64,000 bases of DNA from Gloeocapsopsis crepidinum LEGE 06123 (GCF_015207655.1 NZ_JADEWN010000001.1:62001-126000), one strand, 5' to 3'. Shown: positions 36,356 to 45,473, numbered from the stretch's first letter. Numbers and translations are program-made. Notes: generated by a model from the letters alone, not told the origin.

Positions 36356-37312
36356 ATGAATCGTTACTTTTGTGCTGAGGCGTCACGTCAAGCAGGGGAA
36401 GATCCAATTGGATGGGCAAGTTTTGATGAAATCTTTGTGATGATTGAATGTCCGCCGCCTTGGAGTACAAATGAGTTTGAGTCTAAAGCCGCACCTGCAA
36501 CTCTAATTTCTTTGGTAGATAAACTCGATAACGCTGAAGTATCTATCAGGATAGTGTTAATTTATGGTGAAGCACCCCAACAAAGTCCACACTTAATTAT
36601 CTTTCGCCAAACACCAGGAATTTCTAACAGTTATTGCAAACAAGAAGCACAATTTTCGGATATTTATGCACTGGTGCAAGCAATACCAGATTACTTGAGC
36701 GATTCGACACTCGGTGCTAATGCGACACCAACACGAGATATTTTAGTTTGTACGCATGGTAGTCACGATCGCTGCTGTGGGAAGTATGGCTATCCTTTTT
36801 ATCGGCAAGCTTTGGCAATTGTACGCGATTTAGGTTTAGAAAATGTCCGAGTTTGGCAATCAAGTCACTTTGGCGGACATCGCTTCGCGCCTACAATCCT
36901 TGATTTTCCTGATGGGCGTTGTTATGGAAGACTGACGCCAGCAACTTTTCTGTCAATTTTGACTCGTCAGGGTGATATTCAAGCGTTGAAAAACGTCTAT
37001 CGCGGTTGGGGAATCCTTGCCGGTTCTGAGTACCTGATCGCATCCCAGGTGATGGAACGCGAATTGATGTTACAACACGGTTGGGATTGGTTTAACTACA
37101 AAATTGCCTATCGTATTGTTGAAGAAAGTGCAGATGCCGTCTTTAGTCGAGTTGAATTCACTGTTGTTAAGCCAGATGATTCAATACAATGCTATCAAGC
37201 TGAAGTCATAGAAGATGAAGGTCGGGCGCTTTACATAAGCGGAGATTGTGACGGTGAAGTCGAAAAACTACCACATCGCATTGTCAAAAATTTAGTTGAA
37301 ATTGAGGTTTGA
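36356..37312 (+). CDS. Sucrase/ferredoxin-like (Apd1-type) thioredoxin-fold [2Fe-2S] protein
   Basis: A 318-aa protein starting MNRYFCAEASRQAGEDPIGW, the usual opening of the Suc-Fer-like family. The cluster-binding region reads LVCTHGSHDRCCGKYGYPFY, with Cys residues nine apart, and later SSHFGGHRFAP, with His residues four apart. As I recall, this is the 2Cys-2His pattern of the yeast Apd1 [2Fe-2S] site. It is probably a redox protein. Lying between a ferric-siderophore receptor and a binding protein, it may reduce the imported Fe(III) complex. A TTG at 36338 would add six residues, but the family start favours ATG 36356. Its stop abuts the GTG of the next gene. Confidence 0.85.
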   Translation: MNRYFCAEASRQAGEDPIGWASFDEIFVMIECPPPWSTNEFESKAAPATLISLVDKLDNAEVSIRIVLIYGEAPQQSPHLIIFRQTPGISNSYCKQEAQFSDIYALVQAIPDYLSDSTLGANATPTRDILVCTHGSHDRCCGKYGYPFYRQALAIVRDLGLENVRVWQSSHFGGHRFAPTILDFPDGRCYGRLTPATFLSILTRQGDIQALKNVYRGWGILAGSEYLIASQVMERELMLQHGWDWFNYKIAYRIVEESADAVFSRVEFTVVKPDDSIQCYQAEVIEDEGRALYISGDCDGEVEKLPHRIVKNLVEIEV

Positions 37313-38320
37313 GTGTTAGGAGCGATCGCACATTACAGCCGACGAAAACTGATCGCATTGAGTATTCTCACCTGCTTGCTAGTAACGGCTTGTGGCACAA
37401 TTCAACAAATTGATTTTTCTAACTCTTCTTTATCAGAAAACTGCCAAATTATCAAGCACGACATAGGTGAAACTGAAATCTGCGGTCAACCTGAAACGAT
37501 TGCGGTACTGAGTCCGCCACTACTTGATATTTTATTATCACTGGGAATACAACCTGCGGCGTATGCAGAAGTCAATCCGTTACGCGATCGCATCTTCACT
37601 CGCCCTAGTACACAAATTCCGTATTTAGGCAAGCGCGTCACAACTCAGCCTGTTAATTTAGGCGATCGCAATAATCCTTCCATAGAAACACTGCTGCAAC
37701 TCAAACCTGACTTGATTTTGGGTGAAAATTACCTTGAAATTAACTACGAACTATATTCTAAAATTGCCCCTACACTACTGTATGAGGTACAAGGCGATCG
37801 CTGGCAACAAGTTATTTTGCAAGTTGGTCAAGCTTTAGGACGCGAAGCACAAGCACAGCAAACACTTACCAATCATAATCAGTGGCTTGCACAAATCAAA
37901 GCGCAATTAGCGCCTATCGTTGCGCAGCAGAAGATCCTTGTATTGGGCTTTGCTAACGAAATTTCTAGTTCTTTCTTATTTGATCGCAACGATTTTGTCT
38001 GTAGCTTACTTACAGATCTAGGTTTTCAAGTTGTCAATCCTGAAGAAGAACGTAGTAGCGGTATCTTTTCGGTGGAAGTGTTACCGCAAATTGCCACCGA
38101 TGCAATTTTAGTATTGCCTTCAGGAGAAAATACGATAGAGAATGCTAAACGTCAATGGAGTCAAAATTCAATTTTGCGATCGCTTCCCGCAGTCCAAAAT
38201 CAAAAAGTTTATTTCATCGACTATCAACTTACCCGTATTCGCGGACCAATTGCTGCTGAAGTCTTGATTAATCGAATACAAGAACTATTACAAGCAGATA
38301 AAATAAAAACAAATCCATAA
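37313..38320 (+). CDS. Iron-siderophore ABC transporter substrate-binding lipoprotein (FecB/FhuD type)
   Basis: A 335-aa protein starting at a GTG directly after the stop of the Apd1-like gene, with GAGG a few bases before, so the two are coupled. The signal peptide ends in the lipobox LVTAC. The mature part is a type III binding fold: VLSPPLLDILLSLGIQPAAY, LQLKPDLILGENYLEINYEL, a long linking helix, then LPAVQNQKVYFIDYQLTRIR and RGPIAAEVLI. It would receive ferric siderophore from the outer-membrane receptor. No cognate permease or ATPase gene is in the window, so it must rely on one elsewhere. A paralogue lies at 42618. Confidence 0.92.
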   Translation: MLGAIAHYSRRKLIALSILTCLLVTACGTIQQIDFSNSSLSENCQIIKHDIGETEICGQPETIAVLSPPLLDILLSLGIQPAAYAEVNPLRDRIFTRPSTQIPYLGKRVTTQPVNLGDRNNPSIETLLQLKPDLILGENYLEINYELYSKIAPTLLYEVQGDRWQQVILQVGQALGREAQAQQTLTNHNQWLAQIKAQLAPIVAQQKILVLGFANEISSSFLFDRNDFVCSLLTDLGFQVVNPEEERSSGIFSVEVLPQIATDAILVLPSGENTIENAKRQWSQNSILRSLPAVQNQKVYFIDYQLTRIRGPIAAEVLINRIQELLQADKIKTNP

Positions 38321-38332
38321 TAGGTAGTCTTG

Positions 38333-38741
38333 ATGGCAAGCCAACTGAAGCAAACCAAAGCGCTACAACCGATGGTATCTTGCGAAGCTTGCCCGACGAC
38401 TTTCAGCTAGAAGAAAGACGAATCAGTAGAGAATACAGGTCAACCAATTTTGGTTGGTGCGTTGCGTGAAAGCTTAGAAATCAGTGGTTTTATCCAACCT
38501 CAAATGTTGATGGCATCGAATTTTGGTCTGCGTGCAATTGTACAATGGGCAATTCATTGTTAAAGCACCAGATTGGGTTTATGTTCCTCGGTGGGATGAC
38601 GGAGGCAATGTGTTACCTTGGGCGGTAGAACTGATTGAAAGTAAACGCCAACGCGCTGAAATTGAACGTCAGCAAAAAGAACAATTGATCGCTTTTTTGC
38701 AATCTCAGGGCATTGATCCGAATAATTTGCCCATAGATTAA
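38333..38741 (+). pseudogene. Broken Uma2-family gene with internal deletion and frameshifts
   Basis: Three overlapping pieces read as one decayed Uma2. The frame from ATG 38333 (MASQLKQTKALQP) stops early. GQPILVGALRESLEISGFIQ then PQMLMASNFGL follows in another frame, and a third frame gives GQFIVKAPDWVYVP joined straight to RWDDGGNVLPWAVELIESKR and the coiled tail ending QGIDPNNLP. In intact cyanobacterial Uma2 proteins about 100 residues separate APDWVYVP from the WWDxxGNLLPW segment, so the nuclease core is deleted. The gene is not functional. Confidence 0.7.
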
Positions 38742-38870
38742 ACATGACTTCCCTGCTCATTTTGTTGATAGTGCATGCGTTGTATTTTTGAGCAAAAACT
38801 TGACTATTATTGATAAATAAGAATAAATTGCATTTAACTAAAAATAAATTTATCTGTTATTGCGGACACG

Positions 38871-38877
38871 AAAGGAG
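38871..38877 (+). promoter_or_regulatory. Ribosome-binding site deciding a GTG start
   Basis: AAAGGAG lies six bases before the GTG at 38884. This fixes the start of the second AraC gene there, rather than at the earlier TTG at 38860, which has no such site. Confidence 0.7.
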
Positions 38878-38883
38878 CCGTCT

Positions 38884-39846
38884 GTGACAATTACCCTCTT
38901 GGAAAGGGAATACGATGAACTGTGGCATAACAGTCACCTTCTGGAATTAGAGCCTTTTGAAACTGTGAAAAAATGCCCTGAGCAATTGGGTACTGGTTAT
39001 CAAAGATGGATTTTTCTCAATGGAATTGACTTGTTAATTCATGACTACGAATTTTGTGATGACCTTGCCATTGTGCAAGAAGAAGATCCTGGCTGCATTG
39101 AATTTGGATTTCAGGTGTTGGGTAACTACCAATACCGCAATCGCACTCGACATAGCGGACAAAATTTTGTGGAGTGGGGTGCAATGCAAAAGGCGATCGC
39201 TCAAAAGTCGGCAGGGAAAATTCTCCAAGTAGACATTCATCTCGATTCGCCGGAACTCCTACACTGCTTTTGTACATCTGGATCAGATTCTCTACCTTTA
39301 GCCATTCAACGGCTAATCGCGGGTAACGAACAGCCTTACGATCATATCGGTAGCATTACACCAGCGATGAAGTTGGTGCTTGAGCAGATTCTTAACTGTC
39401 CTTATCAAGGTGCAACGAAGCAGATGTATCTTGGGGCAAAGTGTTTAGAACTGATTGCGATGAAGATTGGGCAACTGAGTAATGTTAACCATAAGATTTA
39501 CCCTCGCTTAAGCCGCAGCGAAATTGACCAAATTCATCAAGCAAAAGACATTATCACGCAGAATTTGTGCGAACCACCTTCTTTACTCTCGCTAGCACGG
39601 CAAGTTGGTTTGAATGACTGTACGTTGAAACGCGGATTTCGCCAAATCTTTGGCACGAGCGTTTTTGGTTACTTACACGATCGCCGGATGGAATATGCGC
39701 GTCAGCTGTTGGAAGAACAAGCAATGACAATTACAGGCGTCGCGGCGATGGTTGGTTATGCCAATCGCGGACATTTCGCGGCTGCATTTCGCAAAAAGTT
39801 TGGCGTGAGTCCGAGTCATTATTTATCGCAACATGGCAATAGGTAA
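38884..39846 (+). CDS. AraC-family transcriptional regulator, second copy (PchR-like)
   Basis: A 320-aa paralogue of the regulator at 31797, alignable over the whole length. Shared landmarks are the middle EQILNCPYQGATKQMYLGAK, and in the DNA-binding part SLLSLARQVGLNDCTLKRGF, GTSVFGYLHDRRMEYARQLL and GVAAMVGYANRGHFAAAFRK. The start is the GTG at 38884 with AAAGGAG six bases ahead. It precedes the second TonB receptor and binding lipoprotein, so each receptor module has its own regulator. The two regulators may respond to different ferri-siderophores. The upstream 60 bases are very AT-rich and could hold Fur sites. Confidence 0.9.
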   Translation: MTITLLEREYDELWHNSHLLELEPFETVKKCPEQLGTGYQRWIFLNGIDLLIHDYEFCDDLAIVQEEDPGCIEFGFQVLGNYQYRNRTRHSGQNFVEWGAMQKAIAQKSAGKILQVDIHLDSPELLHCFCTSGSDSLPLAIQRLIAGNEQPYDHIGSITPAMKLVLEQILNCPYQGATKQMYLGAKCLELIAMKIGQLSNVNHKIYPRLSRSEIDQIHQAKDIITQNLCEPPSLLSLARQVGLNDCTLKRGFRQIFGTSVFGYLHDRRMEYARQLLEEQAMTITGVAAMVGYANRGHFAAAFRKKFGVSPSHYLSQHGNR

Positions 39847-40010
39847 TCGGTAATAGCAGAACTGTTAGCAGTTTTCACTTGCTTACTTAACAAATTCCGT
39901 TTTGGGATCTAATCATTCCGCTTTGAGTCGCATCACTACGCAGAACGCTTTAATATTTTGATCTGAATTAATTAGGAAAGTTTTTCAACTTGTGGGTTAG
40001 GTGGGGAGTG

Positions 40011-42557
40011 ATGGAGCGATCGCATTTTCGGTTTGTGGCAATAGTCAGTATTGTATCGGTGATGAGTACGCAGTCAATTCGTGCGCAAGAATCACCAACA
40101 GTGCAGCAAAAACCTGCAAAGATAGTTGCTGAGTGGTTAGCACAATCGCAACCAACTGTTATACAAGTGACAAACGTCGAAGTGAGTGCGACTGCTGAAG
40201 GCATAGAAATAGTTTTGCAAACCACAGCGGGAGAAATACCAACTCCGACAACCTCAGTTATTGACAATACCTTAATTGCAGATATTCCCAACGCAGTCTT
40301 GATACTTACTGATGCTGAACAATTTCAAGCGACTAACCCAACTTCAGGAATTACATCCGTTTCGGTAACAAATACAGAAAACAATCAGATTCGAGTCGCA
40401 ATTTCTGGTGAGACAACTCCACCTGTAGCTGAAGTGATCACCGCAGATCGAGAACTTATATTCAGCGTGACTCCTGAAGCTGATACGGCAGAAGCACCAA
40501 TCGAGATCGTTGTCACCGCAACCCGTACCCCCGAAGCTGTGCAAAATATACCACGTTCGGTAACAATCATCAATCGCGACCAAATCGAGCAACAAACAGC
40601 GTTACGAAGAGATTTGCAAGATATTTTGGCGCAAACAGTGCCAGGTTTAGGCGATGTTTCTCCCGATGGTAATACGTTTTCGCAACAATTACGCGGTCGG
40701 CGGGTGCAAATATTAATTGATGGTGTTCCAATTAAATCGAACCTTTCAACAGTACAAGCCAGAGACTATCGCAGTATTGCACCCGATGCGATTGAAAGAA
40801 TTGAGGTTGTGCGCGGACCAACCGCGATTTATGGCGATGGTGGAACTGGTGGCGCGATCAATATTATTACCCGTCAAGCTGGCGATCAACAATTTACTTC
40901 GACTGCTGAAATCGGAATCGATGCCGCTGCGGGTGGAGGAAACTCATTTTTAACTGGAGACAGTTTCAGTAACTATCTGGAATACGGCTTTTCGGGAAAT
41001 GAAGGCATTTTTGACTTTGTATTCAATATCTCGCGTAACGATGTCGGTGGCTTTTTTGATGCACAAGGATCGCGCATTCCGTTTGAAAGCGTCGCCGATA
41101 CGGAAATATTTAATGTATTTGGTAAAGTAGGAGTTAATTTAAATTCGCAACAGCGGCTGCAAGTTTCGCTCAATCACTACAACGAAGGCGAAAACAGTAC
41201 AGTTAGACCCGACGAAAGCATTCTTGATATTCCTGGAATTCAAAAAGCACGGGGAATCACCGTTCCAGATGTCGAATTTATCGGCGTTCCTGGTCGTGGT
41301 AATCGTAACACGGTCGCCAGTCTCAACTATACAAACGACGCACTTTTTGGCAGCCAGTTGCAAGGGCAATTATACTATCGTTTGAACTCGCGTAGCTCAG
41401 ACGCATTCGACTTTCGAGATTTTGGCGATCCGATCCAGCAACAGCAGTTTGATAAAGAACAGTGGGGCGCACGACTTCAGATTCAAACACCATTATCGCC
41501 AGCAGCAAGTTTGTTGTGGGGTGCAGACTACTCGAACGAAAATATTAGACTTGATTTCAATTTTGGTGATGATGCCGAGTTTGATAATACACAAGGACGA
41601 GTGTTTCGTCGCGTCGGCGGCATATCGATTCCTTACGATTTTAGTAACTTAGGATTATTTGCGCAACTGCAATGGGATTTGAATGACCGTTGGTTAATCA
41701 GTGGTGGTGCTAGGTATGAGCGATTTAACTTGAGTGTAGATGATTTTCAAACTCCTTTTGTCCCCTATCGCAATATCACTGGCGGCGATCTCAGTTTCGA
41801 CGATCTGGCGTTAAATCTGGGTACTCGATACCGCGTTACTGACGCAGTGAGTTTGTTTGCAAATTTTGCGCAAGGTTTTTCTGCGCCTGATTTTGGGCGT
41901 TTACTACAAGGTCCGCCCGATGAGTTAACTTCGATTGAAGATGATGTCAATGTGACGCAGCCGCAAAAAGTTGATAATTACGAAATTGGCGTTCGCGGCG
42001 AATGGACAAACGTTCAAGTATCACTCGCTGGATTTTACAATGAATCAGAATTAGGAACGCGATTAATTCCTGGTGCAGCCCTCGCCGAAATTATCCGCGT
42101 TCCCGAACGCATTTATGGCGTTGAAGCCACTATTGATTGGCAACCAGGGGGAAACTGGCAACTTGGCGGTACAGCGACTTGGCAAGAAGGTGAATTTGAA
42201 GAAGATGACGAATTTTTGGCGATTACTAGCGAACGCATTTCACCATTGAAACTGAGTGCATACGTTGAACACGAAACTTTACCAGGTTGGAGTAATCGAT
42301 TGCAGTTACTTCTTGTAGGAAATCGCACCCGCGCCTTTAACGATGGAACCGAAGAAGTCCCGATCTCCGGCTACGTCACTTTAGATTACATTGGTAGCAT
42401 TCAACTTGGACTAGGAACCCTCAGTATTGGCATCGAAAACTTGTTGAATGAACAGTATTTTCCTGTAACTTCTCAATATTTGGGTGGCTTCTATGAACCA
42501 GACAACATCGCAGCCAGAGGACGCACGCTGCGAGTCGGCTATCGCGTAACTTGGTAA
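40011..42557 (+). CDS. TonB-dependent siderophore receptor with N-terminal AMIN domain, second copy
   Basis: An 848-aa receptor closely related to the one at 33637. A signal peptide (MERSHFRFVAIVSIVSVMST with cleavage near QSIRAQ) is followed by an AMIN domain (VTNVEVSATAEGIEIVLQTT and SVSVTNTENNQIRVAISGE). The plug has EIVVTATRTPEAVQNIPRSV, VQILIDGVPIKSN and RIEVVRGPTAIYGDGGTGG. The barrel ends VGYRVTW with the terminal aromatic. It should import a ferric siderophore in a TonB-dependent way. The frame is open from a TTG at 39990, but the ATG at 40011 begins the signal. Loop regions differ most from the first copy, as expected if ligand preference changed. Confidence 0.94.
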   Translation: MERSHFRFVAIVSIVSVMSTQSIRAQESPTVQQKPAKIVAEWLAQSQPTVIQVTNVEVSATAEGIEIVLQTTAGEIPTPTTSVIDNTLIADIPNAVLILTDAEQFQATNPTSGITSVSVTNTENNQIRVAISGETTPPVAEVITADRELIFSVTPEADTAEAPIEIVVTATRTPEAVQNIPRSVTIINRDQIEQQTALRRDLQDILAQTVPGLGDVSPDGNTFSQQLRGRRVQILIDGVPIKSNLSTVQARDYRSIAPDAIERIEVVRGPTAIYGDGGTGGAINIITRQAGDQQFTSTAEIGIDAAAGGGNSFLTGDSFSNYLEYGFSGNEGIFDFVFNISRNDVGGFFDAQGSRIPFESVADTEIFNVFGKVGVNLNSQQRLQVSLNHYNEGENSTVRPDESILDIPGIQKARGITVPDVEFIGVPGRGNRNTVASLNYTNDALFGSQLQGQLYYRLNSRSSDAFDFRDFGDPIQQQQFDKEQWGARLQIQTPLSPAASLLWGADYSNENIRLDFNFGDDAEFDNTQGRVFRRVGGISIPYDFSNLGLFAQLQWDLNDRWLISGGARYERFNLSVDDFQTPFVPYRNITGGDLSFDDLALNLGTRYRVTDAVSLFANFAQGFSAPDFGRLLQGPPDELTSIEDDVNVTQPQKVDNYEIGVRGEWTNVQVSLAGFYNESELGTRLIPGAALAEIIRVPERIYGVEATIDWQPGGNWQLGGTATWQEGEFEEDDEFLAITSERISPLKLSAYVEHETLPGWSNRLQLLLVGNRTRAFNDGTEEVPISGYVTLDYIGSIQLGLGTLSIGIENLLNEQYFPVTSQYLGGFYEPDNIAARGRTLRVGYRVTW

Positions 42558-42617
42558 AGCAGAAATAACCCCTCCCCTACTCTTCCTTTGTGTTCTTCGC
42601 GCCTCTGTGGTTCGTTA

Positions 42618-43574
42618 ATGTATAAACTCCTTGCCCGCATTCTACTCATCTTGTGTTTTACAGCCGCCTGCGATCGCACTCCTCCTAAATACACAACCAG
42701 CACATCTTGTCAAGACATCCAACACGAATTTGGTTCAACGCAAATTTGCAAGACTCCTCAAAGAGTCATTGCCCTTGATCCGCGATCGCTTGACTTGTTA
42801 CTTTCGCTCGACGTTCAACCCATAGGCTATGCTGAAGATGCCAGAGTTTTACTCAAGACTCCGCAATTTGAGACGACGATTGATGTTAAATATTTAGGCG
42901 ATCGCATTACTACTAATCCTGTATACGTGGGGACTTGGCAAGCACCATCACAAGAATCGGTATTAAAACTCAAACCCGATTTAATTCTGTTGGGGTACGG
43001 CGGCGAACAATCGCTGTACATGAATTTTTCCCAAATCGCCCCAACATTACCTTTATCGCAAAGCGATCGCCACTGGCAAGAAGATTTACTAACGCTTAGT
43101 CGAGTTATGAATCGCGCACAACGGGCGCAACAAGTGATTCAAAACCACAATCAGCGAATTGCAGACACGAGAGCAAAACTGAAGGCTGTCGCAAAACAAC
43201 AGCTATTACTGTTATCAATCTCAGGATTGGACAGTATTGAAGTCTTTACCGAAGAAACTTTTGCCGGTAATCTCCTCACAGAACTTGGATTTGAGTTAGT
43301 TGTTCCCAAACTACCTGTGCGCTATGGTGCAATACCGACTTCTCTAGAAATTTTACCACAGCTAGATGCAGACATTGTCATTGTGATGGCGAGTGGAGAT
43401 AGTACAGTTTCACAGATCCAAAAACTTTGGGAACAAAGCCCCGTGTTGCGATCGCTTCCGGTTTATCAAGCAAATCAAGTACATTTTGTTGACTATCATC
43501 TCTGGAGTCGAATCACAGGACCAATTGCCACTGAGTTGATTACTAAGCAACTCCAGCAAATATTAAGTATATAA
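42618..43574 (+). CDS. Iron-siderophore ABC transporter substrate-binding lipoprotein, second copy
   Basis: A 318-aa binding protein with the short signal MYKLLARILLILCFTAAC ending in a lipobox Cys. The mature protein has VIALDPRSLDLLLSLDVQPI, VLKLKPDLILLGYGGEQS and, near the end, LPVYQANQVHFVDYHLWSRI then TGPIATELIT. This pattern parallels the copy at 37313. The start is the ATG at 42618. The preceding frame back to 42588 encodes an intergenic repeat (gcgcctctgtggttcg type) and is not part of the protein. It follows the second receptor after 60 bp. No permease gene follows. Instead a convergent CPBP gene ends the cluster. Confidence 0.91.
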   Translation: MYKLLARILLILCFTAACDRTPPKYTTSTSCQDIQHEFGSTQICKTPQRVIALDPRSLDLLLSLDVQPIGYAEDARVLLKTPQFETTIDVKYLGDRITTNPVYVGTWQAPSQESVLKLKPDLILLGYGGEQSLYMNFSQIAPTLPLSQSDRHWQEDLLTLSRVMNRAQRAQQVIQNHNQRIADTRAKLKAVAKQQLLLLSISGLDSIEVFTEETFAGNLLTELGFELVVPKLPVRYGAIPTSLEILPQLDADIVIVMASGDSTVSQIQKLWEQSPVLRSLPVYQANQVHFVDYHLWSRITGPIATELITKQLQQILSI

Positions 43575-43583
43575 TCCCGTTAC

Positions 43584-44168
43584 TTACCGCGAGTGTTCCC
43601 ACTTCCAAAAGTAGCTAGAAAATAAATTTGTGATGACGTGCGCCACGATTGGTACTAATAAGTTACCTGTATATAAAGCACTACACCCTAGTAAGAATCC
43701 TACAGCTGTTGCCCAAATAACATAAGGCCATTGCTCAGTTCCACTGAGGTGAAGAACGCCAAAACAAAGGCTTGATACAATCACCGCAACCAGATTCAAA
43801 CCGAATGCGGGTAGCATGACACCACGAAACAACAATTCTTCGCTGAGTCCTGGAAGTAGCCCTACCCAAATTAAATCAGCCCAGTTTAAAGGCTTGAGAA
43901 CCAATTCCAGGTAAAAATTGGCACTACGGCGATATGCTGACCAAATGCGGTAAACTACCCAACTTGCGATCGCAATTGTTAACGCGACAGCAAACCCCTT
44001 CAGCAAAGCTGTTATGGTAAATTGCATAGGTAGTAAAGCAAAATTACCAAATTGCAGCCATAGCTTAGAAACAATTAATAACAACAACGCGGTGACACCC
44101 ATAGCAATTAAGATCTGGGTACGCGACAAGGGCTGAATGTTCGGGTCAAAATTTTGTTTTTCGGTCAC
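43584..44168 (-). CDS. CPBP-family intramembrane metalloprotease
   Basis: A 194-aa protein with about five hydrophobic helices. The Abi/CPBP motif is GLLPGLSEELLFRGVMLPAF (EExxxR), followed by SSLCFGVLHLSGTEQWPYVI with the second conserved His and then VPIVAHVITNLFSSYFW. These Glu and His residues form the metal site of type II CAAX-prenyl-endopeptidase-like enzymes. Bacterial members act in protein maturation or bacteriocin self-immunity, but the substrate here is unknown. It ends only 9 bp from the second binding lipoprotein (convergent) and follows the DUF3326 gene by 39 bp. Confidence 0.88.
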   Translation of the reverse strand: MTEKQNFDPNIQPLSRTQILIAMGVTALLLLIVSKLWLQFGNFALLPMQFTITALLKGFAVALTIAIASWVVYRIWSAYRRSANFYLELVLKPLNWADLIWVGLLPGLSEELLFRGVMLPAFGLNLVAVIVSSLCFGVLHLSGTEQWPYVIWATAVGFLLGCSALYTGNLLVPIVAHVITNLFSSYFWKWEHSR

Positions 44169-44207
44169 TGTCTTAAAGGGCGAAGGCTTGTACCTGGCAT
44201 CGTTATG

Positions 44208-45269
44208 TTATGTCGATAAGTGATGCATCGATGAAATAACAGGGCTAAGTGCAGTAGGTGCAATTCCTGCTTTGTGAGTCGCTAAAATACCTATTGCTTC
44301 TAGGTAAGAGTTTACACATGTTGTTTTCAGTCCTAAAGGTTCTGGAGGAACATAAAGTTGTGTTTGATTTTCTTGTACTGTAACGATTTGCACCTTTGAT
44401 TGACTAAGACTTAAAACTGCGCTACCACCACAAGCAGTTGCAGGAATAATAACAGCGTCAACTTGATTTACCCAAATGTCATGTGGTGCCGATTGATGTT
44501 GTGACGTAACGAACTGTGGGGCGCGGCTTAAGCCTACAAGTACACTAGGTAAGAAGGTATAGCCAATTTCTTCTGCAGCAGAACGTGGTGAGATATCAGG
44601 ATCGAGGGGTAGCGGTAACAAAGCGGGTGCATGGGCACAAGGAACCTGAAATTCACGGACGATTAAATGACTAATGACAGCTTCGGCACCCGCAAGCGGG
44701 TCAATACCTTTGCCGTGACGATATTGTTGTAGTGCAGGACTGTCCATATCATCAGGAAAACGGGCAACAACAGCGATCGCATCTACTCTTGCTTTACTAA
44801 TTAAAGTCTCTGCTGCACGCAGTAAAGTTCCCGAGTTTTGAATCGTACCCCAACTTGTCCCTGAATCTGAAGTACGTAATTCTACGTTTATTGGCGCATC
44901 AGTAACAACATAATCGAGTAAATTTAGTCCGAGAGTAGCACGAGTTGCTTCTGCAGCTTGAAGTTGCCGTAATCGGAGATCTGGCTCAATACCTTGGTCT
45001 AAGATTAAACCAATACGGTTTTGATGCACCGGACGCAAACCCCAATATCCTGCAGCAAATTGATCGAGTCCATAGCCTTCTACATAGAAAGCATTAGGCA
45101 AAGACCAGTATAGTTGTGCGCCATTGAGAACATTCGGGTGAGTAATCAGGCGATCTGCAACTGAGGCGATCGCCCGCGCTACTGGTATAGCATCTCCGGC
45201 ATATCCACCAATTGCGGCACCAATACCAGTTGGTATAATTAAGATAACAGTGTAAGGACGCTGGTTCAC
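44208..45269 (-). CDS. DUF3326 domain-containing protein
   Basis: A 353-aa protein beginning at a GTG. Readable stretches are YTVILIIPTGIGAAIGGYAG, AGYWGLRPVHQNRIGLILDQ, DAIAVVARFPDD and a C-terminal ATACGGSAVLSLSQ with a conserved Cys. The family is frequent in cyanobacteria and plants and has no assigned reaction. The G-rich start and ACGG loop suggest a nucleotide- or cofactor-handling enzyme, which is only a guess. It is the third gene of a tight operon with a 2Fe-2S ferredoxin and a 58-aa protein, with a 12-bp gap to the latter, so electron transfer from the ferredoxin to this protein is an attractive idea. Confidence 0.82.
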   Translation of the reverse strand: MNQRPYTVILIIPTGIGAAIGGYAGDAIPVARAIASVADRLITHPNVLNGAQLYWSLPNAFYVEGYGLDQFAAGYWGLRPVHQNRIGLILDQGIEPDLRLRQLQAAEATRATLGLNLLDYVVTDAPINVELRTSDSGTSWGTIQNSGTLLRAAETLISKARVDAIAVVARFPDDMDSPALQQYRHGKGIDPLAGAEAVISHLIVREFQVPCAHAPALLPLPLDPDISPRSAAEEIGYTFLPSVLVGLSRAPQFVTSQHQSAPHDIWVNQVDAVIIPATACGGSAVLSLSQSKVQIVTVQENQTQLYVPPEPLGLKTTCVNSYLEAIGILATHKAGIAPTALSPVISSMHHLST

Positions 45270-45281
45270 GCAGGTTTTGAG

Positions 45282-45458
45282 TTAATCATCTAAAGTAACA
45301 ACGGCTTCGACAGTAGCTGTTTGTCGTTGGAGATCCAAAGCTGTAATTGCCCAGCGCAGCGGTTCCCCTGATAAGCGTAATTCTGCCTCAATTACTTTAG
45401 AAAGCAGCGCTGGAGAATCGTGAAATTTGACTTCAGTGGTAATAAAATGCGTAGTCAT
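45282..45458 (-). CDS. Small conserved-looking protein, 58 aa, in the ferredoxin-DUF3326 operon
   Basis: A frame from ATG 45458 to TAA encodes 58 residues starting MTTHFITTEVKFHDSPALLS, with EAELRLSGEPLRWAITALDL in the middle and the acidic end VTLDD. The mix of alternating hydrophobic strands and one helix suggests a compact alpha/beta fold with no membrane part. It sits 15 bp after the ferredoxin stop and 12 bp before the DUF3326 start, with normal codon use, so it is almost certainly translated. I do not recognise a named family. It is short enough to be missed by length-limited gene calling. Confidence 0.75.
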   Translation of the reverse strand: MTTHFITTEVKFHDSPALLSKVIEAELRLSGEPLRWAITALDLQRQTATVEAVVTLDD

Positions 45459-45473
45459 TTTTACTTACCCTTA

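Noticed and set aside
33637-42557. A full siderophore biosynthesis and transport operon
   Set aside because: Only receptors, binding proteins, regulators and a ferredoxin-like protein are present. No NRPS, IucA/C, permease or ATPase gene was found.
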